Shown here: piece after piece, positions 1 through 6,905 of the stretch
Numbering within the stretch: position 1 is the first letter of the stretch
How the letters are laid out: the number at the start of each line of letters is the position of its first letter
From: Clostridiaceae bacterium
GTDB lineage: Bacteria > Bacillota_A > Clostridia > Clostridiales > Clostridiaceae
Direction: 5' to 3'
Assembly (NCBI GenBank): GCA_029256485.1
Contig: JAQSXU010000142.1
Location: 1 to 10,171, forward strand
DNA: 10,171 nt
Notes under the pieces: model-generated
Told to the model about the DNA's origin: nothing
The model's input: only the letters and a program-made list of their open reading frames with translations
Database searches by the model: none
Position numbers and translations under genes: made by a program

Positions 1-52
1 ATAATTTTGTTTATTCTCCTTTTCTTAGGGAAAATACAAATATATTTTATAT

Positions 53-86
53 ACAGTATTCGACAAGTCGAAATGTCGAATACTGT
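53..86. promoter_or_regulatory. Perfect 12-bp inverted repeat, terminator or operator
   Basis: Arms at 53-64 and 75-86 are perfectly complementary (ACAGTATTCGAC and its reverse complement) around a 10-base loop. The plus-strand copy is followed by TTTTCTTTTAATT, so a rho-independent terminator for a plus-strand gene left of the window is one reading. The other is an operator. GTCGAA recurs with an 8-bp period, the loop side forms a nested TCGAC-AA-GTCGA palindrome, and a minus-strand Shine-Dalgarno-like AAAAGGAG (16-23) plus TATAAAAT-like sequence lies to its left. That would suit a minus-strand gene starting just outside the window. The structure is certain; its role is not. Confidence 0.5.
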
Positions 87-193
87 TTTCTTTTAATTGT
101 ATATCAAGGTTCTTTTAAGCTTTAAGTATAGTTTAACCATACATTGCTAATAACATTACTGTTTTTACAAATGAGCAGGATAAAGCAATGCTG

Positions 194-248
194 AGGTGTA
201 ACTTGAGCGGCTTATCAGAACTGTCACCTTTGACCATCGGTCTTTTTT
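194..248 (+). terminator. Small hairpin set ending in a T-run
   Basis: GACC (232-235) pairs with GGTC (239-242) over a 3-base loop and is followed by six T residues (243-248), the layout of a short intrinsic terminator. Just upstream, AGGTG (194-198) can pair with CACCT (225-229), and GTCA (223-226) can pair with TGAC (231-234). Some of these pairings exclude one another, as in an attenuator. No plus-strand gene follows, so this may be the end of a small RNA, an orphaned leader, or chance. I recognise no riboswitch class. Nothing else is evident in 1-284. Confidence 0.3.
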
Positions 249-284
249 AGGTTAAGGGAGTCTTGCATAGTTAGATCTTAATTG

Positions 285-848
285 TTATAAAGAAAATTTA
301 CCTTTAATAATCAATGCTGCTTCTTCCGGTGAAAGATCCGTATTATTTATTTTAATATAATTAATTTAATTTTGTTATTTCGCCTTCGTATGAATTCAGA
401 CGGTATTTTGATTCTAAGTTTCTAAAAATGGTTTCTGATTTTTCCAAGTTCCTTTTTGTAGGTTTATTGAGCAGACGATTTTCAGTTTTATTTCTTTCTA
501 ATCGTAATTCATAATCTGCCTCTAACTCAACAAAATATATCTTAGCACCTTTAGATGAAAACAGCTCTTCAACATAGTTAATATAATTCCAATCTTCCTG
601 TCTGTCAAATGCCCACATATATGTAAAAATCATTCCGTATTCTTCACTGCTTGAAAAAGCTTCAAATATTTCTTTTCTAAATAAATTAATTAGTCTGCTT
701 TTTTCTTTGGGCATACTTTCAACAAATCATTTACTATGTCAATTGTCATATGATTATGAAATAGTTTTAAATTAGTAATTTTTGAAAGCTCTTGACCTAC
801 AGTCATTTTACCGACTGCATGCGGTCCAAAGATGATAATTAATTTCAT
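285..848 (-). pseudogene. P-loop kinase-like protein, two frameshifts
   Basis: The start at 848 has a good ribosome binding site (AGGGGG, about 5 bases upstream). The first frame encodes about 45 residues with a Walker A motif (GPHAVGKMT, residues 8-16) and FHNHMTID, typical of small P-loop ATPases/kinases annotated as AAA-family or adenylate-kinase-like. That frame then dies at a TAA near 690. The protein continues one base out of register from about 714 (RLINLFRKEIFEAF, FTYMWAFDRQEDWNYI, VELEADYELRLERNKT, KPTKRN) to a TAA at 361. The expected C-terminus (INNTDLSPEEAALI) resumes in the original frame and stops at 285. The pattern is one lost base near 712-722 and one gained base near 361-368. 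The total of 188 codons is a normal family length, so gene loss was recent or these are assembly errors. It follows the methyltransferase by 39 bp and is probably co-transcribed with it. The phosphate acceptor cannot be told from sequence. Confidence 0.8.
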
Positions 849-887
849 GGAATCCCCCTATAGTATTTTACTATATTATTTTTATCA

Positions 888-1691
888 TTAAATCTTCTGC
901 CCTATATACATGGCATGCTCAGAATAACTTAATAATTCTTCCCTTTCGCATAATTGCTCTGCAATTGATACCCATTTATCTATTGCTTCTTGGGGTTGAT
1001 TTAGTAAATTTAATTCACATGGAGCAAGAATGCCTTCCTGACCAAACAGATGCTTCTTTTCAAGATTAAACTTATTCATAAATGGAATAATATTTTTTTG
1101 GTCAATAAAAAAAGCTTTTGTAAATGCATCACCAGCATAGGAGTTTCCCTTTAAAACAGTATCAATAAAAATTTGCTCGTTCTCCAAAAGTAACATTTCA
1201 GGGTTATGTTTCATATAAAAAATCATACCAGCAAACATAAGAATAAAGGAAACATATATCAGTCCTTTATTTTTAAGTAAAGACATGGCTTCGCTTAAGG
1301 CTTTCATTCTTTCCTTTTCATCAAGCAGATGATACATAGGGCCCATAACAAATATATGGTCAAATTTTCCCTCTATTAATTTACTAACTTGTCTTGCATC
1401 ACCAGAAATAGCATTAATTTGTACATTTGCCTCTTTTGATTTTTCTAGAGCAAATTTTATATTTTCTGTAGACAAATCAACAAGAGTAACATTACAACCC
1501 TTTTTTGCATAATAAATTGAATATCGCCCCGGACCTCCACCAATATCTAGAATTCTGTTGCCTGGTTTAATATATCTATCCATTATTCTTGTAGTTATTG
1601 CAAATTCAAAAGGGTGTCTTTCGAGTCTATCCCACTCCTTTTGCACATCACTATCATAATGTTCTTGAACAATACGTACGCAGTCTTCCAT
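888..1691 (-). CDS. Class I SAM-dependent methyltransferase
   Basis: A 267-residue cytosolic protein with a Rossmann-type methyltransferase fold. Motif I is ILDIGGGPGRYS (47-58), which binds S-adenosylmethionine. The acidic residue after strand 2 is D72 (TLVDLS), the adenine-side motif is GDARQ (97-101), and motif IV with its following segment is DHIFVMGPMYHLL (111-123). It most resembles the broad UbiE/Methyltransf_11 and _25 group, which methylates small molecules or proteins; the acceptor is unknown. I chose the ATG at 1691 over the in-frame ATG at 1745. It has AAGGGGGG five bases upstream, and a strong promoter (-35 at 1740-1745, -10 at 1717-1722) lies where the longer N-terminus would be. 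It is divergent from the nucleotidyltransferase gene and heads a two-gene unit with the broken kinase-like gene. Confidence 0.88.
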   Translation of the reverse strand: MEDCVRIVQEHYDSDVQKEWDRLERHPFEFAITTRIMDRYIKPGNRILDIGGGPGRYSIYYAKKGCNVTLVDLSTENIKFALEKSKEANVQINAISGDARQVSKLIEGKFDHIFVMGPMYHLLDEKERMKALSEAMSLLKNKGLIYVSFILMFAGMIFYMKHNPEMLLLENEQIFIDTVLKGNSYAGDAFTKAFFIDQKNIIPFMNKFNLEKKHLFGQEGILAPCELNLLNQPQEAIDKWVSIAEQLCEREELLSYSEHAMYIGQKI

Positions 1692-1716
1692 TTTACCCCC
1701 CTTAAAGATTTTTAAA

Positions 1717-1745
1717 ATTTTACTACTATTTACCATAATAGTCAA
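1717..1745 (-). promoter_or_regulatory. SigA-type promoter of the methyltransferase gene
   Basis: On the minus strand TTGACT (1745-1740) is followed by a 17-base spacer and TAAAAT (1722-1717), a near-consensus housekeeping promoter. Transcription should start near 1710, giving a leader of about 19 bases that includes the AAGGGGGG ribosome binding site. The promoter overlaps the first codons of the longest possible reading frame, which supports the shorter start at 1691. Confidence 0.7.
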
Positions 1746-1964
1746 TACATAGTTTATTTTATAAAATTACAAGTTATAAATACATATGGAAATTTATGTA
1801 ATTATAAGTTATGATTATTTTAAAGAGCTTATAATAATTTTGTTGTACATTTATAGTATTTTAGTAGTAAATGGAAGATTAATTATTTAATAGTAAGAGA
1901 TAAATAGGAATTTGAATTTCATAGTACTTATATAACTTTAACCAATAATTTGGAGGTTAATTCA

Positions 1965-2633
1965 ATGAAATGTTATTGTTATGAAACTGAAACCCAGTTA
2001 ATCTTATGCGTAGAAGATGTTGCTGCAGAGTTTGAAAAAAATCTTGTGGCGGCTTGGTTTGAAAAAACTGATATAGGCTTTAAAAAAGTTTATCCTATGA
2101 CAGATAAAGACAACGGAGTTAGTGCAAAAGATAGAGAAATTGTAAAAAGCAATTTTGCTAGATTGGGACAATCAATGTTTGTCGGAAATTTGAATTGGAA
2201 AAATACCTTACCGTTTCTTGCCAAAAAGTTTTCGGAAAACAATATAGAATGGTATATATTTGGCAGTGTTAGTGATGCCGTAATCGGTGTAGACATTGTG
2301 CCCCATGATATGGATATAATTGTTCATACAAGAGATTTTTATAAGGTAAAAGATATGTTTTTAGACTATGTTGTTGAACCATTTGTGGACAATAAAGATA
2401 CTTGGCTTGTTAGGTATTATGGTCGTTTATGTGCTGGCAATTCGTATATTGATGTAGTAGCAGATGAAAAAATGAATTTAGAAAATCATCCATATGATAG
2501 TGTTTCTTGGAATGGATTTAATGTATTTGTTGAACCATTTAGGAATAGATATCAGCTTGAATTAAAGCGGAATAGACCTGAAAGAATGAAAGCGATGGAA
2601 GAATATATTAAAAAATTGAAGCACATCAAATGA
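1965..2633 (+). CDS. Pol-beta-type nucleotidyltransferase domain protein
   Basis: A 222-residue protein whose central part has the signature of the nucleotidyltransferase superfamily: G100-S101 (WYIFGS), then D115 and D117 (PHDMDI) as the two metal-binding carboxylates, and D163 (YIDVVAD) as the likely third. Relatives transfer a nucleotide to antibiotics (LinA/ANT types), to proteins, or act as antitoxin-like enzymes; the substrate here is unknown. Residues 1-90 form an N-terminal region I do not recognise. The basic tail (LELKRNRPERMKAMEEYIKK) resembles the helix that ends many small members. The ATG at 1965 is preferred over the TTG at 1950, because TGGAGG (1951-1956) sits 8 bases before it and would lie inside the longer frame. 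It begins a run of four plus-strand enzyme genes. No convincing promoter was found in the 1746-1964 spacer. Confidence 0.78.
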   Translation: MKCYCYETETQLILCVEDVAAEFEKNLVAAWFEKTDIGFKKVYPMTDKDNGVSAKDREIVKSNFARLGQSMFVGNLNWKNTLPFLAKKFSENNIEWYIFGSVSDAVIGVDIVPHDMDIIVHTRDFYKVKDMFLDYVVEPFVDNKDTWLVRYYGRLCAGNSYIDVVADEKMNLENHPYDSVSWNGFNVFVEPFRNRYQLELKRNRPERMKAMEEYIKKLKHIK

Positions 2634-2672
2634 GTATTATAGAAAGCAAATAAGAAATGGGGGAATTAGAAT

Positions 2673-3362
2673 ATGGATCTAGCGTATAAGTGTCCTAATA
2701 TGGATGCAGTTGAAAAAAGACAAGATGTAGTTTATAAAATAATTAATGAAAAGTTGTTGAAGTTAGACGTGTATTACTCAACTAACACTAATTTATCAAT
2801 TGTTCCTACTGTAATAGTAGTACATGGCAGTTCATCAATTGAAGATATTAAGGATATTAAACTTTTTCAATCATGGGGAAAGGTTTTAGCGGCATCTGGA
2901 TTTAATACAGTTGTATTTAATTGGAGACCAGAGGAAAATCCAGAGGACATAAAAGATCTTATTTACTTTCTATTAGATAATTCGGAAGGGTTAAAGTTGA
3001 ACATCAGTAATATAAGCATTCTTGCTTTTTCGTCAGGAGTAGAAATAGGTGTTAAAAATATTATGGAAATAAATACGGGGTTTATAAATAAGATAATAAC
3101 GTATTATGGAAAAATAGAATCAAGTATTATAAAATTCATTAATACATCTAATTTACCAAAGTTCTTTATTGCCATGGGAGCTTTAGATGAAATATATCCT
3201 TCTGATTGTAATGATAATTTTATCAAAGAAGCAAGGGAATTAGGATGTGAAGTCGAGTTTATATTACATTCAACAGGAGAACACGGCTTTGAAGTTTTTA
3301 ATGAAGGTGAAGAAACAAATAGGATTATAGATCAGACGATTAAATTTATTGAAAAAGAATAA
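2673..3362 (+). CDS. Alpha/beta hydrolase fold protein
   Basis: A 229-residue cytosolic protein of dienelactone-hydrolase/esterase type. VIVVHGSSS (47-55) is the strand and HG oxyanion segment. AFSSG (118-122) is the nucleophile elbow, with S120 as nucleophile and alanine replacing the first glycine of GxSxG. D172 (GALDEIYP) and H204 (GEHGFEV) complete the apparent triad in the usual order and spacing, so the enzyme looks intact. It should hydrolyse an ester, amide or similar bond; the substrate cannot be inferred. GGGGG (2659-2663) lies 9 bases before the ATG. The gene begins 39 bp after the nucleotidyltransferase with no terminator between them, consistent with one transcript. Confidence 0.82.
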   Translation: MDLAYKCPNMDAVEKRQDVVYKIINEKLLKLDVYYSTNTNLSIVPTVIVVHGSSSIEDIKDIKLFQSWGKVLAASGFNTVVFNWRPEENPEDIKDLIYFLLDNSEGLKLNISNISILAFSSGVEIGVKNIMEINTGFINKIITYYGKIESSIIKFINTSNLPKFFIAMGALDEIYPSDCNDNFIKEARELGCEVEFILHSTGEHGFEVFNEGEETNRIIDQTIKFIEKE

Positions 3363-3427
3363 TCTTAAATATATTAGGGGGAATTCAGCAGAATCTTCAT
3401 TAGTATAAAGAAAGGGATTGATTTGTT

Positions 3428-3895
3428 ATGTCAGATTATATTGGAGAATTGAGGAAACTAATAGGTACAAGACCAATAATAATGTGTGGGGCGTGTGTTA
3501 TCATCTTAGATAATTGTGGCAGAATATTACTTCTTCATAGAGTAGATAACGATTCTTGGGGGTTGCCAGGAGGAGCAATGGAAATAGGTGAATCGCTAAT
3601 AGAAACTGCTATACGTGAAGTAAATGAAGAAGTAGGATTAATATGCAGAAACCTAAAAATTTTCAATGTATATTCTGGTGAAAAATTATATTATAAGTAT
3701 CCAGGTGGCGATGAAGTATATAATGTTACAGCAACTTATATTTGCAAAGATTTTTCTGGCCAAATTGTAGTTAATAAAACTGAGGGAAAAGATGCAAGGT
3801 TTTTTAGTGTCAATGATATACCTGAAAAAATCAGTCCACCTGATAGAGTTATAATAGATGATTTTATATTAGATTATCAAAAGATAATTTTATAA
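3428..3895 (+). CDS. Nudix hydrolase
   Basis: A 155-residue protein with a complete Nudix box (G-x5-E-x7-RE-x2-EE-x-G): G49, E55, R63-E64 and E67-E68, ending V69-G70-L71. The metal-binding glutamates are all present, and the preceding WGLPGG (44-49) is classic. The family cleaves nucleoside diphosphates linked to another group, in housecleaning of damaged nucleotides or in sugar-nucleotide and cofactor turnover. The N-terminal lead RPIIMCGACVIILD resembles the mutT/ADP-ribose pyrophosphatase-like Nudix proteins common in Bacillota, but the substrate is not set by the box. AAAGGGA (3411-3417) precedes the ATG by about 10 bases. An extra SD-like AGGGGG at 3376-3381 has no start codon after it. 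The gene is third in the plus-strand enzyme run. Confidence 0.92.
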   Translation: MSDYIGELRKLIGTRPIIMCGACVIILDNCGRILLLHRVDNDSWGLPGGAMEIGESLIETAIREVNEEVGLICRNLKIFNVYSGEKLYYKYPGGDEVYNVTATYICKDFSGQIVVNKTEGKDARFFSVNDIPEKISPPDRVIIDDFILDYQKIIL

Positions 3896-3949
3896 TATTC
3901 TTATAGCGTAGCATCAGTAAAATTATAAGATCATTGGAGATAAGTAATT

Positions 3950-4420
3950 ATGAATGTGGAGATTATAAAAGCAAAATTTCAAGATTTGCAATTACTTTAT
4001 GATATGCAAATAGAATCGTTTAAACCACTTTTAGAAAAATATAAGGATTATGATATGAGTCCTGGCAATGAAACAATAGAGCAAATAATACGAAAGTATA
4101 ACCAAGTTTGTACTACGTATTGGCTAATAAAAAGACATAACAAAACTGTAGGGGGAGTAAGAGTCGTTAGTAAAGGAAATGGATGTTATAGAGTTAGTCC
4201 GATTTTTATACTTCCATTGGAACAAGGTAAGGGAATAGCGCAGGAAACTTTTATGTTATTAGAAGAGTTCTATCAAGATTCGACGAAGTGGGAATTAGAT
4301 ACCATATTAGAAGAAAAAGGTAATTGTTATTTGTATGAAAAATTAGGTTATAGAAAAACTGGGAAAGTAGAATTAATTAAGGATGGAATGACAATTGTAT
4401 ATTATGAAAAACGGATATAA
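3950..4420 (+). CDS. GNAT-family N-acetyltransferase
   Basis: A 156-residue GCN5-related acetyltransferase. Strand 4 and motif A read SPIFILPLEQGKGIAQ (83-98), giving the acetyl-CoA pyrophosphate-binding Q-x-x-G-x-A loop (Q92, G95, A97). Motif B is NCYLYEKLGYRKTG (125-138), and a final strand (MTIVYYEK, 147-154) closes the fold. Members acetylate amines on antibiotics, polyamines, amino acids or protein N-termini; nothing here fixes the acceptor. TGGAG (3935-3939) lies 10 bases before the ATG. It follows the Nudix gene by 54 bp and ends the run of small cytosolic enzymes; the next genes encode envelope proteins. Confidence 0.88.
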   Translation: MNVEIIKAKFQDLQLLYDMQIESFKPLLEKYKDYDMSPGNETIEQIIRKYNQVCTTYWLIKRHNKTVGGVRVVSKGNGCYRVSPIFILPLEQGKGIAQETFMLLEEFYQDSTKWELDTILEEKGNCYLYEKLGYRKTGKVELIKDGMTIVYYEKRI

Positions 4421-4454
4421 AGTGTAAGAAATTACATGTACCAGGGGAGAATAA

Positions 4455-5030
4455 GTGAATAAGATAAAAACAATATCAATTATTTTAATAACAGTTATCA
4501 TCACATTGATACTAGTATGTTCAGTATTCTTTAGTTGTTTCAATAAATTTGGTAACTATGCAGAACGAGGTGAACCAGACAAAGGACACTTGGCAACTGA
4601 TATAGTTTCTGCGTATAACCTTAATGTTTTTCGAGTAATAAACACTATAGTAACTAATGAAGATTATGGAACCTTTATAATAAAAAATAACGGAGAGTTC
4701 ATTTATTATCCAGGAGAATACAATGTTTTAGATTTTCAGGAAAATAATGTATACAGTTATCAGGGCTACTGGTATAAACCACAATGGACTAATATACGAT
4801 TTACAGCGACACAAACCAGACTTCGAAAATCCTTATTCAATTTAAGATTAAAGGATTCAGAATTTTTTTGTAATTTCGAATATGTAGATTCAGGAACATA
4901 TTCATTTAATGACAATCTTATGATTAGAGGATTTGAATTTAAGGTTTTAGACAATGAACTGATCAAAGGTAATAAAGAAAAACTAATATTAGATGATAGC
5001 ATAATAAGAGAATTCATTATGCAAAAGTAA
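4455..5030 (+). CDS. Membrane-anchored protein of unknown function
   Basis: I do not recognise this 191-residue protein. Residues 6-28 form one hydrophobic segment (ISIILITVIITLILV and following) after a lysine-containing N-terminus, so it is a membrane anchor or signal peptide. C28 (VFFSC) could be a non-standard lipobox cysteine. The remainder would face outside: aromatic-rich, predicted mostly beta (YGTFIIKNNGEFIYYPGEY, NVYSYQGYWYKPQW), with a basic stretch near 120-135. It starts with GTG, with AGGGGAGA ending about 4 bases upstream. Codons 137-191 (4863-5030) recur at 6705-6872 with 164 of 168 bases identical, so part of the gene has been duplicated. It is followed after 60 bp by a lipoprotein gene, and the truncated copy is also followed by a lipoprotein gene. 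Confidence 0.7.
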   Translation: MNKIKTISIILITVIITLILVCSVFFSCFNKFGNYAERGEPDKGHLATDIVSAYNLNVFRVINTIVTNEDYGTFIIKNNGEFIYYPGEYNVLDFQENNVYSYQGYWYKPQWTNIRFTATQTRLRKSLFNLRLKDSEFFCNFEYVDSGTYSFNDNLMIRGFEFKVLDNELIKGNKEKLILDDSIIREFIMQK

Positions 5031-5090
5031 AAATATAGACATAACCATTCCAGTTTAATCTTTTTTAGATAGTATAGTAAAGGGGGAGCT

Positions 5091-6266
5091 ATGAAACAAA
5101 ACTTTTTTAAGAATATCAAGCATATGATAATTTTACTAAATACCATGTTGTTTATGTTAATCGTAACATCATGTACAGTTAACGATACAGATGCAATTAA
5201 TAATCCTGAAAAGGAAACGGATAATTCTTCGGAAATAATTGAAAGTGAAAAAAATCAGGAAGAATCAGAGGGAATTGTAGTTGATGGCGAGCTTAGACAT
5301 TATGATGGAGAGTTGGTAAATACAGCAAAACAATTGATTAAAAATAGCTTGATTTCAAATGATATTGCAATAGGTATTGGATTCCCAATAGATCTTGAAG
5401 ACAATATTGAAAATGAAGATTTTAATTCATATTGTAAGGTTTATGATAATGAATATGGTTTTAACTCAACAAAGGATATAGAACAGTTTTTGAGTGCAAC
5501 TTATTCGAATGAAGATATAATATATAAAACTATACATATGGGAGATATTCCTATATTTAAGGATTTTGAAGGTCATCTATATGCCAATGATGCAATACAT
5601 AGTGCTTCAAGGGCATATGTAATTAAGGATTGGTTTAATATTTACGCAACTGAGGTAACAGAAAATACTGCTGTGATAAACTATCCGCTATATTATTTTA
5701 GAGATGGTCTTAACGGAGTGAAAATGTACAGAAATACCATTTCAAAGGTTGAAGAGGTTTGGTTGCTGGACGATATTTTGGAAGCTGAATTAATTGAGTT
5801 GGATGAAGCAACTAAAAAAACTTTAGGAATGAGAAGTGTTGCAATAGAAATAATTGATAGTTTGAAATTAACTGAATTTATCAGGATAGAAGGAAAGTCA
5901 ATAGAACAAGAAGGTGCTAAATATACAAACATTGGCTATTCATCTGACACTGCGCAATATGAATCATATACGATTGAAAATTTATCAGCATATTGTCAGA
6001 ATTATACAAGCAGCATATATAATATGCTGATGCCGTATTTTGAAGAAATAGACGGGAAACTTTATGTGAGAAATATAGAATATATACGCAAAGAATACAC
6101 AAGGACCTACAAAATGGAAACCTTGGAGGTATTAGATGTAAGTGATATTGAGGCAAGCCTGAAAATAAAGTATTTAGATTGGAGCAATCAGGAAAAGACA
6201 TTGCAGTTTAATGTGTATCCAGACACGGAAATATACTGGAGATGGTTGTCAGATACCATAATTTAA
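5091..6266 (+). CDS. Lipoprotein with two tandem related domains
   Basis: A 391-residue protein with a type II signal peptide: basic start, hydrophobic core at about 11-25, lipobox IVTSC with C28. An acidic linker rich in N, E and S (31-62) follows, as in lipid-anchored Gram-positive proteins. The mature part looks like two copies of one domain, about 114-228 and 278-391. FKDFEGHLYANDA matches FEEIDGKLYVRNI, VTENTAVINYPLYYF matches VSDIEASLKIKYLDW, and both copies end in a tryptophan-containing strand (EEVWLLDD, IYWRWLSD). This pattern recalls the IseA-like endopeptidase-inhibitor fold of Bacillota lipoproteins, but that link is only by eye. AAAGGGGGAG directly precedes the ATG. The role is unknown; the location is the outer face of the cytoplasmic membrane. 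Confidence 0.8.
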   Translation: MKQNFFKNIKHMIILLNTMLFMLIVTSCTVNDTDAINNPEKETDNSSEIIESEKNQEESEGIVVDGELRHYDGELVNTAKQLIKNSLISNDIAIGIGFPIDLEDNIENEDFNSYCKVYDNEYGFNSTKDIEQFLSATYSNEDIIYKTIHMGDIPIFKDFEGHLYANDAIHSASRAYVIKDWFNIYATEVTENTAVINYPLYYFRDGLNGVKMYRNTISKVEEVWLLDDILEAELIELDEATKKTLGMRSVAIEIIDSLKLTEFIRIEGKSIEQEGAKYTNIGYSSDTAQYESYTIENLSAYCQNYTSSIYNMLMPYFEEIDGKLYVRNIEYIRKEYTRTYKMETLEVLDVSDIEASLKIKYLDWSNQEKTLQFNVYPDTEIYWRWLSDTII

Positions 6267-6668
6267 ATAAATTTTAATAAGAGAACTTTCTTTCAAAAAG
6301 ATATATAATAATTATAAGGTGAATAGTATGCTGCTTTATGATTATTATTATTTTTGGGGTATCTTGACTGAGTTTCTATAAAAACTAAATTAAATATCCC
6401 CAACCTCTTTAGGATGTGAGTTACACTTAATTTTTCCAGTTGGGGTTCAATCCCCCACTGAAATCGTTGAATTACGGGCAAATCCCTTATTGAATGTCAA
6501 TGTAGAGAAATATGCTTAGTTAAAATTAGGGGAAATTTATGAAATTGAATATGGAAGTAGCTTTATTATAATAATTACATAAATTGTTCTAAATAAAGCT
6601 TATGAATTACTATAGCATTTGAGAGTTTTATTGGACACAATTTCTGCTTGTTAGAAAAAACGACAACA
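6267..6668. other. Gene-free stretch with decayed pieces
   Basis: I find no credible gene in these 400 bases. An open frame on the minus strand (6293-6481) lacks a ribosome binding site and family resemblance. At 6528-6571 an intact AGGGGA site and ATG (6539) lead into a frame that stops after 10 codons (MKLNMEVALL), probably the stub of a lost gene or a chance leader peptide. A G/C-rich hairpin (6437-6460) stands out in the AT-rich background. The segment lies between two lipoprotein genes and next to a patchwork duplication, so rearrangement debris is the simplest reading. Confidence 0.5.
6437..6460. other. G/C-rich hairpin resembling a tRNA T-arm
   Basis: CAGTTGGGG (6437-6445) pairs with CCCCCACTG (6452-6460) with one mismatch. 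The inner TGGGG-TTCAATC-CCCCA has exactly the 5-bp stem and 7-base loop of a tRNA T-arm. No acceptor, D or anticodon arm is found around it, so it is not a tRNA gene. GTTGGGG (6439-6445) can instead pair perfectly with CCCCAAC (6398-6404), giving two mutually exclusive folds. No T-run follows. The function is unknown. Confidence 0.35.
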
Positions 6669-6704
6669 TGAAGGCTCTTGACCTACTGTCATTTTACCGA
6701 CTGC
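6669..6704 (+). repeat. 36-bp copy of the kinase P-loop region
   Basis: This matches 783-818 in the same orientation at 34 of 36 positions (differences at 6673 and 6687). In the kinase-like gene those bases encode, on the minus strand, the end of the Walker A motif and the following helix (AVGKMTVGQELS). Here the match stops abruptly at 6704, where it is fused to the duplicated tail of the membrane-anchored gene. It may come from the gene at 285-848 or from a paralogue elsewhere. Confidence 0.75.
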
Positions 6705-6872
6705 TTTTTTTGTAATTTCGTATATGTAGATTCAGGAACATATTCATTTAATGACAATCTTATGATTAGAGGATTTGAATTTAAGGTTTTAGACAATGAA
6801 CTGACCAAAGGTAATAAAGAAAAACTAATATTAGATGATAGCATAATAAGAGAATTCATTAAGCAAAAATAA
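6705..6872 (+). pseudogene. Truncated copy of the 4455-5030 gene (3' end only)
   Basis: These 168 bases duplicate 4863-5030 with four differences, three of them changing residues (E to V, I to T, M to K) and one silent, and they end at the same stop codon. Only the last 55 codons of the 191-codon parent are present, without the membrane segment. An open frame can be read from a TTG at 6678 (64 residues, first nine from the kinase-derived piece read antisense), but it has only a weak, badly spaced GAAGG upstream and would give a meaningless N-terminus. I call it a remnant. It precedes the next lipoprotein gene by 33 bp, mirroring the intact gene and its lipoprotein neighbour. Confidence 0.82.
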
Positions 6873-6905
6873 TTATATGATGTTCTATATTCTGGAGGGG
6901 ATATT

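Noticed and set aside
1692..1745. 18-codon N-terminal extension of the methyltransferase
   Set aside because: It overlaps a near-consensus promoter, while the inner ATG at 1691 has an ideal ribosome binding site.
2090..2296. Minus-strand open frame of 68 codons
   Set aside because: It lies wholly inside the nucleotidyltransferase gene, antisense, with no family resemblance.
4766..5146. Minus-strand open frame of 126 codons
   Set aside because: It overlaps two well-supported plus-strand genes with ribosome sites and signal peptides; its leucine- and phenylalanine-rich product is typical of an antisense shadow.
5693..6201. Two overlapping minus-strand frames
   Set aside because: Both are antisense to the two-domain lipoprotein gene and show no start signals.
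6441..6457. tRNA gene suggested by the TTCAATC loop and 5-bp stem
   Set aside because: No acceptor, D or anticodon arms could be placed around it.
6293..6481. Minus-strand frame of 62 codons in the gene-free stretch
   Set aside because: It has no ribosome binding site and no recognisable domain, and its sequence is dominated by the G/C hairpin and AT-rich spacer.
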